Shown here piece after piece: positions 37,458 through 45,968 of a stretch of 64,000 nt of DNA. The position numbers and the translations under genes were made by a program. This DNA comes from Gammaproteobacteria bacterium UBA4421 (GTDB lineage Bacteria; Pseudomonadota; Gammaproteobacteria; Pseudomonadales; Azotimanducaceae): assembly GCA_002389675.1 (NCBI GenBank), contig DGQF01000060.1, positions 1-64,000 on the forward strand. Direction: 5' to 3'. Positions within the stretch are counted from its first letter, which is position 1, and each line of letters begins with the position of its first letter. A model generated the notes under the pieces. That model ran no database searches. It was not told where the DNA came from and was given only the letters and a program-made list of their open reading frames with translations.

Positions 37458-38297
37458 CTAAGACATGCGCCGCTTCGGCGGCAGATCGACAAAGTTCCCC
37501 GAGCGCTGCTCTTTTCGAGCAGCAATCGCTTCTTGTATCTCTCCTGAATTCATCATGCTGGTATTCCAAATGCTGATATAGTCCAGTGCATCTTCGGTAC
37601 TGTGATCACGGGCATAATTGATCATTCGCTTCGAACCATAGATCGCAACCGGAGCCTTTGCTGCAATCTCTGCAGCGACGCCCATAACCCCCTCAAGCAT
37701 TGCCTGTTGATCGTCGAAAACTCGGTTAACCAACCCCACTTGTTGCGCCTCTGATGCCGGCATGGCCCGCCCGGTATAAGCCATCTCCCGCACGACCCCT
37801 TCGGGTAACAACTTTACCAGTCGAGGAAACGTACCCACATCTGCGGTAAGCCCAATGTTGATTTCTTGAATGGTAAAAAACGCATCCTTAGTCGCGTAGC
37901 GGATATCACACGCGGTGGACAAATCCACTCCACCACCTATTGCCCCGCCCTGCACCGCCGCAATCACAGGCAGACGACAGGCTTCCAGGCAATTAAATGT
38001 CTTTTGCATGTGCAGGATGTGATGATAGGACGCCACGGCCCGCTGGTTTTTATTCAGCTCAGGCCCCGACTCGGCGTCAGCCTGACCAAACATACTCAGA
38101 TCCAAACCCGCTGAAAAATGGGGGCCGGTTGATGAGATCACGATCACTCGGGCCCGAGATTGATCATCAATATCATGAATAATCGCTGGCAGTTCGCGCC
38201 AAAAATCGGCATTCATTGCGTTGCGTTTATCCGGTCGGTTTAGGATCACATGCGCAATATTGTGCTCAATTTCAACTTTAAAACAGGTTAACTCCAC
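37458..38297 (-). CDS. Crotonase-family protein (dienoyl-CoA isomerase-like)
   Basis: A 279-residue crotonase-fold protein resembling delta3,5-delta2,4-dienoyl-CoA isomerases (ECH1 type). SSTGPHFSAGLDLSMFG and AVQGGAIGGGVDLSTACDIRY form the CoA-binding pockets; the acidic residue in GGGVDLS replaces the hydratase Glu, as in ECH1, and NIGLTADVGTFPRL carries another Asp. It probably shifts double bonds in a dienoyl-CoA. GTG start. It follows the monooxygenase gene after a 124-base gap in which I see no gene. Confidence 0.87.
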   Translation of the reverse strand: MELTCFKVEIEHNIAHVILNRPDKRNAMNADFWRELPAIIHDIDDQSRARVIVISSTGPHFSAGLDLSMFGQADAESGPELNKNQRAVASYHHILHMQKTFNCLEACRLPVIAAVQGGAIGGGVDLSTACDIRYATKDAFFTIQEINIGLTADVGTFPRLVKLLPEGVVREMAYTGRAMPASEAQQVGLVNRVFDDQQAMLEGVMGVAAEIAAKAPVAIYGSKRMINYARDHSTEDALDYISIWNTSMMNSGEIQEAIAARKEQRSGNFVDLPPKRRMS

Positions 38298-38421
38298 GCC
38301 TCATCCCTACACTCAAATGCTGCAGCTTACGCCGCCTGTAGCATCAACACAAAACCTATGCCCGGCTCGGCGCCGCGCCAAACCTAACGCAATTGCCATT
38401 CGCGCGCGTGACTGAACCTGC

Positions 38422-40035
38422 TCAACCGCCAGCAGCGGCGAAAACAAACCCTTCATAGCGGGCGTCTCGAATCTCTTGGAGCCGCGCGACATAATCAGGA
38501 AAACCCAGGTAGGGCATAAAGACTCTGGGTTTCCCCGGCACATTAGCACCGAGATACCAAGAGTTGCAGCGCGGATAAAGTGTCGCCTGTGAACGCATAT
38601 TGACGACCTCCACCCAGGTCTGCTCTGCCACCGGCTCGGCTTTGATTTCGGAAAAACCTTCCTTGTGTGACCAGGTCAAGAGGTCGCAGATATAATCCGC
38701 ATGCTGTTCAACACCGGTAATCATGTTGGCTAACACCGACGGACTGCCGGGCCCGGTCATCATGAACAAATTGGGGAAACCCGCCGTCATCAAGCCAAGA
38801 TAAGTTTTCGGCCCATCCGCCCACTTATCCTTAAGCGTCAGGCCGCCTTCCCCACGAATTTCCATTTTCAGCAAGCTACCGGTCATGGCATCAAATCCGG
38901 TCGCAAATATAATCGCATCAAACTCATAAAGCGCTTTGTTAACTACCAAGCCGCTGCGGGTGAGTTTTTCAATCGGATGAGCACTGATATCCACGAGGGT
39001 CACATTATCGCGATTGTAGGTCTCAAAATATCCCGTGTCCGCACACAAACGCTTGCAGCCGATGATGGTATCTGGGCACAGGAGTTCGGCGGTTGCAGTG
39101 TCCTTCACCGTTGCGCGGATTTTACTGCGCACAAACTCAGCAGCATAAGCATTTGCTTGTGGATCTAATCCCAAATCGGCAAACGCCCCCATAAACATAA
39201 ATCCGCCATACCCCCAATGCGCCTCAAACCGGCTTTCTCGCTCTTCGGGGGTTGCATCAAAAACAGAGTCGCCGTTTCGGGGGAAATCTGCCCCAAAGGC
39301 AGCCGGCTGGTTTTTATTGCGACGCCGATATTCTTCATAGTTCGCTTTAATTTCAGCAACCCGTGTGGTGTCTATCGGGCCATTTTGCGCTGGAATGCTG
39401 TAATTCGGCGTACGTTGAAAAACTGTTAAATGCTGCGCTTGCGCCGCAATATGCGGGATCGATTGAATCGCAGAAGAACCAGTCCCCACAACCGCTACAC
39501 GCAATCCAGAGACATCTAGTCCCTCGGCAGGCCAAGCACCCGTATGGTGTAACTGACCATCAAAGAGATCCAAGCCAGCAATATCTGGCATATTCGCGGT
39601 AGACAGACAACCCGTTGCCATAATGACATAACGCGCTTGCACAGCTTCACCCGCGGCTGTGCGCACTGTCCACAACCGTGACAGGTCATCAAAATCGGCC
39701 CCTTCAACCGATGTATTGAACGTGAACAAACCCAGAATTTCAAAACGATGCGCGACATGCTCAGCATAGGCCAAAATTTCCGGCTGGGCAGAATAGCGCT
39801 CGCTCCATTGCCAATCTTGCTGCAAGCCATCGGAGAACTGATAAGAATACTCCATACTTTCAACATCACAGCGACACCCTGGATAACGATTCCAAAACCA
39901 AGTGCCACCCACACCGCTGCCGCGTTCAAAACCGCGCACCGTGAACCCTTTACTGCGCAAGAGATGGGCCATGTACATACCACCAAATCCTGCGCCCACC
40001 ACAACCGCATCAAAGGTCTTGCTTGCTTGCCCCAT
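38422..40035 (-). CDS. Baeyer-Villiger-type FAD monooxygenase
   Basis: A 537-residue flavoprotein inserting oxygen next to a ketone to give an ester or lactone, with FAD and NADPH. VVVGAGFGGMYMAHLL is the FAD Rossmann motif, RYPGCRCDVESMEYSY the typical following block, and VVGTGSSAIQ the NADPH site. LFDGQLHHTGAWP matches the BVMO fingerprint F-x-G-x3-H-x3-W-P exactly. I favour ATG 40035 (MGQASKTFDAVVV); ATG 40077 is possible. A longer reading to 40407 would run antisense to the SDR gene. Cyclohexanone/cyclopentadecanone or steroid monooxygenase-like; substrate unknown. Confidence 0.92.
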   Translation of the reverse strand: MGQASKTFDAVVVGAGFGGMYMAHLLRSKGFTVRGFERGSGVGGTWFWNRYPGCRCDVESMEYSYQFSDGLQQDWQWSERYSAQPEILAYAEHVAHRFEILGLFTFNTSVEGADFDDLSRLWTVRTAAGEAVQARYVIMATGCLSTANMPDIAGLDLFDGQLHHTGAWPAEGLDVSGLRVAVVGTGSSAIQSIPHIAAQAQHLTVFQRTPNYSIPAQNGPIDTTRVAEIKANYEEYRRRNKNQPAAFGADFPRNGDSVFDATPEERESRFEAHWGYGGFMFMGAFADLGLDPQANAYAAEFVRSKIRATVKDTATAELLCPDTIIGCKRLCADTGYFETYNRDNVTLVDISAHPIEKLTRSGLVVNKALYEFDAIIFATGFDAMTGSLLKMEIRGEGGLTLKDKWADGPKTYLGLMTAGFPNLFMMTGPGSPSVLANMITGVEQHADYICDLLTWSHKEGFSEIKAEPVAEQTWVEVVNMRSQATLYPRCNSWYLGANVPGKPRVFMPYLGFPDYVARLQEIRDARYEGFVFAAAGG

Positions 40036-40090
40036 TAACGGCACCGTCTTACTGCTTCGATCCACCAAGTTTAACATCTGGGAGAAATAG

Positions 40091-40882
40091 ATGAATGATC
40101 TTATTGGGCAACATGCCATCATTACAGGCGGCGGCAGCGGTATTGGCCTGGCATGCGCTAGGACTTTTTTGCGCGACGGCGCCAGCGTGACTCTTTTGGG
40201 AAGAACCCAAAGCACACTGGAGCAAGCCATTACCACATTAAACGACGACCTTCCCGCAAGATCCGGCGAAGTGCGTTGTTCAGTTGCTGACATCACCGAT
40301 GAGCAAGCGCTCGCCGACGCTATTGCCAACGCCCACCGGCGCCTACCCATAACGCTTGCGGTTGCCAATGCAGGCACCGGCGCGGCCAGTCCATTTTTAC
40401 AAACCACATCTGAGCAATGGGATCAGGTCATCCAAACCAACTTAAATGGCACGTTTTATACCCTCAAACATGCAGGTCAGGCGATCGCGGAGAGCGGTGG
40501 TGGTGCACTTTGCGCCATTTCTTCAATTGCCGGATTACGCACACACAAATTCATGAGTGCCTATTGCACCAGTAAGGCGGCTGTTGACATGCTTGTACGC
40601 AATGCAGCAGACGAGTTAGGCGCCTTGAACGTGCGGGTAAACAGTGTCTGTCCTGGCCTGGTGGAAACCGACCTGTCACAAGGGCTAACCCAAAACAAAC
40701 ACATGCGCGAGGATTATCTCGCTTGTATGCCTTTGTCACGAACCGGTATGGTCCAGGACATCGCACAAGCGGTTCGCTACTTGTGCGGCCCTGAAGCCTC
40801 ATGGGTCACGGGCGTCACTTTACCGGTGGATGGCGGCCATCATTTGCGCCGCGGACCTAACCTGGAAAGATTAAGCGATTAA
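40091..40882 (+). CDS. SDR-family oxidoreductase
   Basis: A 263-residue classical SDR. ITGGGSGIGLACARTF is the cofactor loop, VANAGTGAASPF the NAG motif, and SAYCTSKAAVDML the Tyr-x3-Lys; the Ser is in AISSIAGLR. GGGAG lies six bases before ATG. It diverges from the monooxygenase gene, whose ketone substrate it might make from an alcohol. Its TAA overlaps the convergent PPOX stop by four bases. Confidence 0.88.
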   Translation: MNDLIGQHAIITGGGSGIGLACARTFLRDGASVTLLGRTQSTLEQAITTLNDDLPARSGEVRCSVADITDEQALADAIANAHRRLPITLAVANAGTGAASPFLQTTSEQWDQVIQTNLNGTFYTLKHAGQAIAESGGGALCAISSIAGLRTHKFMSAYCTSKAAVDMLVRNAADELGALNVRVNSVCPGLVETDLSQGLTQNKHMREDYLACMPLSRTGMVQDIAQAVRYLCGPEASWVTGVTLPVDGGHHLRRGPNLERLSD

Positions 40883-41289
40883 CGTATCACGCCATAAATA
40901 CGCACCGGCGACAGCCGTAAGATCACCCTTGACTGCTGCTCTAGCCATTGCGGCAAATTGTCGGGCACGGTATGGCCACTGCCGGCTATATTGGCAAAAA
41001 CCTTACGGGTATCCGCTTCTAATTGTGCTCGGGTCACCATCGCTTTGGCTTCAATGGCGACAAAGTTGAAAGGTTCCGCATTGCTGATCACACACAAATT
41101 GACGCGCTCATCTGCCTCTATTGATGCTCGCTTGAAGGTTGCACCCGGCGTGCTGATGACCAGCTCGTCACCATCGCGCGCATAAGCCACCACAGAACTG
41201 TTGGGTTGGCCTGAGTTGCGCAGTGTGGTCAGTACGGCCCAACGATTCTCGCTAATAAAACGATCCCACTGCAAATTCTCACTCAACAT
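40879..41289 (-). CDS. PPOX-class (F420/FMN) split-barrel oxidoreductase
   Basis: A 136-residue single split-barrel protein. WAVLTTLRNSGQPNSSVVAYARDGDELVIST is the usual opening (strands 1-3), with KRASIEADERVNLCVIS after it. Such proteins reduce substrates with F420 or FMN, or bind biliverdin and heme; cofactor cannot be decided. The 18-base gap to the upstream hydrolase gene suggests a two-gene operon. Confidence 0.8.
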   Translation of the reverse strand: MLSENLQWDRFISENRWAVLTTLRNSGQPNSSVVAYARDGDELVISTPGATFKRASIEADERVNLCVISNAEPFNFVAIEAKAMVTRAQLEADTRKVFANIAGSGHTVPDNLPQWLEQQSRVILRLSPVRIYGVIR

Positions 41290-41306
41290 ACGCTGTCCTT
41301 GTGCGG

Positions 41307-42278
41307 TTAATTGGTTTGATCGATGTCAGCGCCGGCACCATCGAGGACTAGTTCCGCACGCCATTGTAGTTGCGGCACAGCTTCATCAGCCAAAAAGGCC
41401 TTCATCATCGCGTTCACTATTTCAGGTTGCTCCTGCTGCACCCAGTGACTGACTCGGGGCAGATAACGCATCGTCAAATGACGTACGTATTGATCCGTGC
41501 CGTAGGTGGTTTCTTTTGTTAACGCAACATCATCCTCACCCCAGACCATGAGCGTTGGCGTTTCGATTTTCGGAAATCCGAGCGCACGCTGACGCTTGGC
41601 GCCACCACCGCGAACCAGAGCCCGGTAATAATTGACCATCGCCGTGAGCGCACCGGGTTGCATTGCATTGCGACGATAAACCTCACCGACCTCATCGCCA
41701 AAATGACGCTTATCGACCGCAGAGCTGCGCATCATGCCACCCAAGGCTGCGCCGTTGTTCCGGCTCATCAAGAATTCTGCAAGCCCGGGAATTTGGAAGA
41801 AAAAGATATACCAAGATTTTTTCAACTGCGCCAAATTGAATTTTTGCTGCATTGCCTGCGGGTGCGGCACATTACAAATGATTAATTTTTTTAACGGCCG
41901 CACTTGGCGAATCGCAAAATACCACGCAATCACCGCACCCCAATCGTGCGCCACGAGAGTCACCTCGCGCGCGCCGCTGGCATCAATCAACTGAGCCACA
42001 TCTTCCATCAGTTCTTCTATCGCATACGCGCCTTGGGCCTCTGGTTTTGAAGACTGACCATAGCCCCTTAAATTTGGCGCCCAAGCTTCATAGCCGAGAT
42101 CCGCGAACAGGGGTAACTGGAATCGCCAAGAGAAACTATGCTCTGGGAAACCATGCAAACACAGCACCAATTTATCTGACTTGCCACATTGATCGACTTC
42201 AAACCTGAGGCCGTTGGCCTCAACAAATTCTGTGCGTATGCGCGGATCTTTCAGACTCGGTGCAACTACTTCGCTCAT
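41307..42278 (-). CDS. Alpha/beta hydrolase, epoxide-hydrolase-like
   Basis: A 323-residue hydrolase starting at ATG 42278 (MSEVVAPSLKD). LHGFPEHSFSWRFQ contributes the HGxP oxyanion block, the Asp in VAHDWGAVIAWYF is the nucleophile, and the His in PRVSHWVQQEQPE the general base. This is the second such enzyme in the window, about 30-35 percent alike by eye to the one at 29664. It likely hydrolyses an epoxide or similar. Paired with a PPOX gene. Confidence 0.87.
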   Translation of the reverse strand: MSEVVAPSLKDPRIRTEFVEANGLRFEVDQCGKSDKLVLCLHGFPEHSFSWRFQLPLFADLGYEAWAPNLRGYGQSSKPEAQGAYAIEELMEDVAQLIDASGAREVTLVAHDWGAVIAWYFAIRQVRPLKKLIICNVPHPQAMQQKFNLAQLKKSWYIFFFQIPGLAEFLMSRNNGAALGGMMRSSAVDKRHFGDEVGEVYRRNAMQPGALTAMVNYYRALVRGGGAKRQRALGFPKIETPTLMVWGEDDVALTKETTYGTDQYVRHLTMRYLPRVSHWVQQEQPEIVNAMMKAFLADEAVPQLQWRAELVLDGAGADIDQTN

Positions 42279-42398
42279 CGTCAAATGACCTCATCAAATG
42301 CGTTAACAATCCCCCATACGTTACTCGAGGGTAAGGCGGGGGTCGACAAAAACCTTAGGCAGGCAGCGCGGCTGATCAAAACATTAGAATAAACAGCC

Positions 42399-42413
42399 CA
42401 GCTTTTAAAGCTG
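42399..42413. promoter_or_regulatory. Palindrome upstream of the flavin oxidoreductase
   Basis: CAGCTTTTAAAGCTG is a near-perfect palindrome (7-base arms around one T) in the 236-base gap between divergent genes. The octamer TAGGCGTT also occurs twice in this gap (42420-42427 and 42474-42481). Possible operator; no gene is seen in the gap. Confidence 0.4.
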
Positions 42414-42514
42414 TCCGCCTAGGCGTTGAACCGAAACTCAAGCTCGACATTTCACTTGGCTAAGCAGAGAATTTAGGCGTTAATATCCATTGGTGCACCT
42501 TATTGGGAGGATTT

Positions 42515-43654
42515 ATGAAGTCTAAAGCCTGTGAACTGGTTGGCTGTGAGTTTCCATTGTTTGCTTTCAGCCATTGCAGAGATGTTGTTGCCGCCGTCAG
42601 CAAAGCCGGCGGATACGGCGTCCTTGGCGCTGTGGGTCATTCCCCTGAATCATTGGAGATTGAACTGTCGTGGATCGACGAGCATGTTGACGGTCATCCG
42701 TACGGCGTAGACTTGATCGTACCCACTAGCATCGCAGACCGTGAAGGCACCTTGACCGCGCAGGACTTGATTGACCGGGTGCCGGATACACACAAGCGGC
42801 ACGTCGAGCACATTCTAGCAACACACGGGATAGACACTGCTGATTTATGGGATACCCGGTTGCCAGAGGGTTATGGTGACAATATGCGAGAAAGCGGTGC
42901 CAGCGCACAACTTGAAGTCGCGCTGAATCATCCCATTACTAGTGTGGTCAACGCCTTGGGCGCCCCCCCTAAATTCATGGTTGACGCAGCGCGGGCCAAG
43001 GGCATCGCCGTGGGAGCATTGACCGGCTCACGCGAGCATGCGCTCAAGAATGTTGAAGCAGGTGTTGATTTTTTAGTGGTTTCGGGCACTGAGGCCGGCG
43101 GCCATTGCGGCGAAATATCAACGCTGGTGGTCGTTCCAGAGGTTATCGAAACCTTACGCCAGCACAACATGGATGTGCCGGTGCTGGCCGCCGGTGGCAT
43201 CGTTACCGGCAAGCAAATGGCCGCCTGCATGATGATGGGCGCGGCCGGTGCATGGTGCGGATCTGTTTGGCTAACCACAACCGAGGCAGAAACCCTTCCC
43301 AGCATTAAGGAGAAGATGTTATCGGCTAATTCTCGTCAAACCGTCCGCTCAAAAAGTCGAACGGGCAAATATACGCGCCAACTGCGCTCACCGTGGACCG
43401 ACGCATGGCAGGGAGAAGCAGCCCCGGAACCCCTGCCAATGCCGCTTCAAGGTCTGGTCAGCGGCCCGCCTTTGCGGCGCATTGACAAACTCGCTGAATC
43501 CGGCCACGCCGGCGCACGACAGTTGGCCACCTATTGGGTCGGTCAGGGTGTTGGACTGATGAACGACTCCTTGTCCGCGCGCACCGTTGTCATGAACTTC
43601 ATGGAGGACTTCGCTGGCGCGTACGAGCAATTCCAATCCGTTGTGGAGGATTGA
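42515..43654 (+). CDS. Nitronate monooxygenase-like NAD(P)H flavin oxidoreductase
   Basis: A 379-residue TIM-barrel FMN protein of the 2-nitropropane dioxygenase/nitronate monooxygenase family. The start is ATG 42515 (MKSKACELVGCEFPLF), decided by GGGAGG six bases upstream. VVSGTEAGGHCGEIST holds the conserved glycine-rich segment with His, and PVLAAGGIVTGKQMAACMMMGA the FMN phosphate loop. Actual substrates are often quinones or nitronates; in steroid degraders related proteins act as enoyl reductases. Substrate unknown here. Confidence 0.88.
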   Translation: MKSKACELVGCEFPLFAFSHCRDVVAAVSKAGGYGVLGAVGHSPESLEIELSWIDEHVDGHPYGVDLIVPTSIADREGTLTAQDLIDRVPDTHKRHVEHILATHGIDTADLWDTRLPEGYGDNMRESGASAQLEVALNHPITSVVNALGAPPKFMVDAARAKGIAVGALTGSREHALKNVEAGVDFLVVSGTEAGGHCGEISTLVVVPEVIETLRQHNMDVPVLAAGGIVTGKQMAACMMMGAAGAWCGSVWLTTTEAETLPSIKEKMLSANSRQTVRSKSRTGKYTRQLRSPWTDAWQGEAAPEPLPMPLQGLVSGPPLRRIDKLAESGHAGARQLATYWVGQGVGLMNDSLSARTVVMNFMEDFAGAYEQFQSVVED

Positions 43655-43667
43655 GACAATTCTATCG

Positions 43668-43693
43668 GTGGGGGCATCCCAGTTTGCCCCCAC
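43668..43693. terminator. Strong bidirectional terminator hairpin
   Basis: GTGGGGGCA (43668-43676) pairs perfectly with TGCCCCCAC (43685-43693) around an 8-base loop, between the stops of two convergent genes (43654 and 43732). There is no T run, so the stem alone would stall polymerase. Confidence 0.6.
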
Positions 43694-43731
43694 TCAAACC
43701 TTGATTCCGATAAAAATACGGATCTTATGGG

Positions 43732-45279
43732 TCAAATAATCCCACTGTTATGGCTATGCCAGTAACGATCCTTTAGCGTACGTTTATAAAGCTTGCCCGT
43801 TGGCAGCCTTGGCAGTTCTGCCTCGTAGTCTATTGAACGGGGACACTTGTGCCGCGCCAAATGATCGGCGCAGAACGCCATGAGCGTTGCACTGGTGTGT
43901 TCATCCGCAGAAATACCCTCAACCAGCTGAATAACCGCTTTAACTTCTTCGCCCAAATCTTCATTCGGCACACCAAATACAGCAGCATCCATCACCATCG
44001 GATGGGTAATCAATAAATCTTCCGTTTCCTGCGGATAAATATTGACCCCTCCAGAGATAATCATAAATGTTGAACGGTCCGTGAGAAATAAAAAGTCGTC
44101 CTTCAGGTAACCCACATCGCCAACGGTGCTCATTTTGCCATCTGCTGATGTCGCCTCTCGGGTCTTGTCCGCGTTGTTAAAATAGGAAAATGCGGTGGCG
44201 GTCTCGAACCAAATCTCTCCGGGCACTTCAGGTGCAGCCGGTCGCCCCTGTTCATCCAAGATATGCACTTCGCCTAAAATGATTTTGCCCACCGTACCTT
44301 TGTGCGCGAGCCATTCATTCGAATCACAGGCTGCAAAGCCCAACCCTTCTGTGGCGCCATAATATTCGTGAATAATGGGGCCCCACCAATCGATCATCTG
44401 CTCTTTAACTGCCACTGGGCAGGGCGCCGCAGCGTGAATCGCAATTTCCAAGGAACTCAAGTCTTTGTTCTGGCGCAGGTCAGCAGGTAATTTCAACATG
44501 CGCGAGAACATGGTCGGCACGAGCTGACTATGTGTAACCTGATATCGGCTGATTAAATCCAAATAGGTCTCCGGATCAAAGCGTTCCATGACCACCACTG
44601 TGCCGCCACGACGCAGAGCCAAGCCGGTCGCGGCCTGCGGTGCTGAGTGGTACAAAGGCGCCGGGGACAGGTAAACCATATCCTGTCGATACTGCCAGAG
44701 CTGATCTAAAAACGTATACAGCGGCAAAGGATCGGCCGGTTTTTGCTTGGGCAAAGGTCGCAAGATGCCTTTTGGTCGACCGGTTGTACCCGATGAATAC
44801 AACATTGACGTGCCCAATTGTTCATCCGCAACAGGCTCGGTAGGGTATTCACCAAGCATACTTTCATAAGCGTAAAACAAACTACTTTCGTCTTCACCGC
44901 CAACAACTAACACACAGGTCACCGCCGGTGCCTGTCTCAAGGCTTCGCGCGCCACCGCAAGTTTTGCGGTGGATGTAATCAACAGTTTTGCTTCGCTGTT
45001 TTGCAGAATATAGGCCAGCTCATCAGCCTGCAGATAAGCATTAACGCAAGTATAGTAGAGTCCGGTACGCTCGCCCGCCGCACACGTTTCTAAATACGCC
45101 GCATTGTTTTCCATGAAAATGGCGTAATGATCAAGCGGCTGCAAACCTCTATCGCGCAGACAATGAGCCAGTTGATTTGCACGCGCCTCAAACATCCGAT
45201 ACGTAATTTGCTCACCTGTGTTGGCCATAATCACGGCCGGGCGCTCCGGGTGCTGCAAAGCATATTCATTGGGGTACAT
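43732..45279 (-). CDS. Acyl-CoA synthetase (AMP-forming)
   Basis: A 515-residue ANL-superfamily ligase that adenylates a carboxylic acid and transfers it to CoA. The AMP-binding P-loop-like SSGTTGRPKGI, the motif HEYYGATEGLGF, and VGDVGYLKDDFLFLTDRSTFMIISGG are all visible, and the C-terminal Lys is in LPRLPTGKLYKRTLKDRYW. Length and motifs fit FadD3/FadD17-like or fatty acid ligases. It probably activates the substrate of the surrounding catabolic genes. Confidence 0.92.
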   Translation of the reverse strand: MYPNEYALQHPERPAVIMANTGEQITYRMFEARANQLAHCLRDRGLQPLDHYAIFMENNAAYLETCAAGERTGLYYTCVNAYLQADELAYILQNSEAKLLITSTAKLAVAREALRQAPAVTCVLVVGGEDESSLFYAYESMLGEYPTEPVADEQLGTSMLYSSGTTGRPKGILRPLPKQKPADPLPLYTFLDQLWQYRQDMVYLSPAPLYHSAPQAATGLALRRGGTVVVMERFDPETYLDLISRYQVTHSQLVPTMFSRMLKLPADLRQNKDLSSLEIAIHAAAPCPVAVKEQMIDWWGPIIHEYYGATEGLGFAACDSNEWLAHKGTVGKIILGEVHILDEQGRPAAPEVPGEIWFETATAFSYFNNADKTREATSADGKMSTVGDVGYLKDDFLFLTDRSTFMIISGGVNIYPQETEDLLITHPMVMDAAVFGVPNEDLGEEVKAVIQLVEGISADEHTSATLMAFCADHLARHKCPRSIDYEAELPRLPTGKLYKRTLKDRYWHSHNSGII

Positions 45280-45323
45280 ATATTTCCTTAAACAAATGTG
45301 ATGCGGTTCAGTCCGTGCCTGCC

Positions 45324-45346
45324 AGCCCGCTAATACATATCGGGCT
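45324..45346 (-). terminator. Hairpin between VOC and ligase genes
   Basis: AGCCCG (45324-45329) and CGGGCT (45341-45346) form a perfect 6-bp stem with an 11-base loop in the 90-base gap between the VOC gene and the downstream ligase. No T run. Confidence 0.35.
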
Positions 45347-45369
45347 CAGCCAGCGCCAAAAAATAGGTC

Positions 45370-45888
45370 TTAATCGCGAATTGGATCACGCCCATCCCAG
45401 TTTTCAGCGGCCGCAGCAATTTGCTCAAAACGCGCAACCGTTGCGGGGTTTTGGGTGACCACTTCAAGCATACATCCCATTAACGGGCGAGTATCATAGT
45501 ACGCAAACTCCACGGGCCCGACTTTCGCTCGATTGGCCGCAACATAACCCAGGCCTGCCAAATATTGCGTGTCGGCTTCAACATCATCAGACCAGACACA
45601 CATATGGTGGAAACCCATCTGTCCTAGTGGCACGCTGTCTGTGTAAGCGCAGTTATCAACCAGCGGCTGAATCAACTCAATTTGCACCGCTCCCGCCTGT
45701 GCCAACGCCACTTTCATCTCTAGCGTGCCCGGTTTACCCCGATAGATCACATCGGTAAAGACGTTTTGATAGGTTGACAGAAAAAAAGGACCAATACCCC
45801 ATTCATTCACCCACTGCATGCAGGCTTGCTCAACATCAGGTACCACCCAAGCGTTTTGGAATACATTTCGGTTGATCGGCTTTTGCAT
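45370..45888 (-). CDS. VOC-family protein
   Basis: A 172-residue single vicinal-oxygen-chelate protein starting at ATG 45888 (MQKPINRNVFQNAW) with GGAG ten bases upstream; a longer reading to 45987 would overlap the ABC ATPase gene. NAWVVPDVEQACMQWVNEWGIGPFF opens the domain, GFHHMCVWSDDVEADTQYL supplies the conserved His of the second beta-alpha unit, and YYDTRPLMGCMLEVV the Glu. It is like methylmalonyl-CoA epimerase or lactoylglutathione lyase family proteins of lipid catabolism; function unknown. Confidence 0.78.
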   Translation of the reverse strand: MQKPINRNVFQNAWVVPDVEQACMQWVNEWGIGPFFLSTYQNVFTDVIYRGKPGTLEMKVALAQAGAVQIELIQPLVDNCAYTDSVPLGQMGFHHMCVWSDDVEADTQYLAGLGYVAANRAKVGPVEFAYYDTRPLMGCMLEVVTQNPATVARFEQIAAAAENWDGRDPIRD

Positions 45889-45908
45889 CAGTTTTCTCCA
45901 ACATTGGT

Positions 45909-45950
45909 TAGGTGCCTGCAGAATAACCCAAAGGGCGTAGAATGCACCTA
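45909..45950 (-). promoter_or_regulatory. Structured leader of the VOC gene or terminator of the ABC operon
   Basis: TAGGTGC (45909-45915) and GCACCTA (45944-45950) are perfect inverted arms, extendable by two more GC pairs with one bulge; an inner CCC-TTT-GGG mini-hairpin sits in the loop. It lies between the stop of the ABC ATPase gene and the VOC start, on the transcribed strand of both. Confidence 0.35.
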
Positions 45951-45968
45951 CCCTGCGGGCGCTTTCTT

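Noticed and set aside
38298-38421. Small gene in the gap between the crotonase and the BVMO
   Set aside because: Only short frames without start signals or recognisable sequence.
40036-40407. N-terminal extension of the BVMO to 661 residues
   Set aside because: It is antisense to the SDR at 40091, is low-complexity in composition, and lies before the conserved FAD motif.
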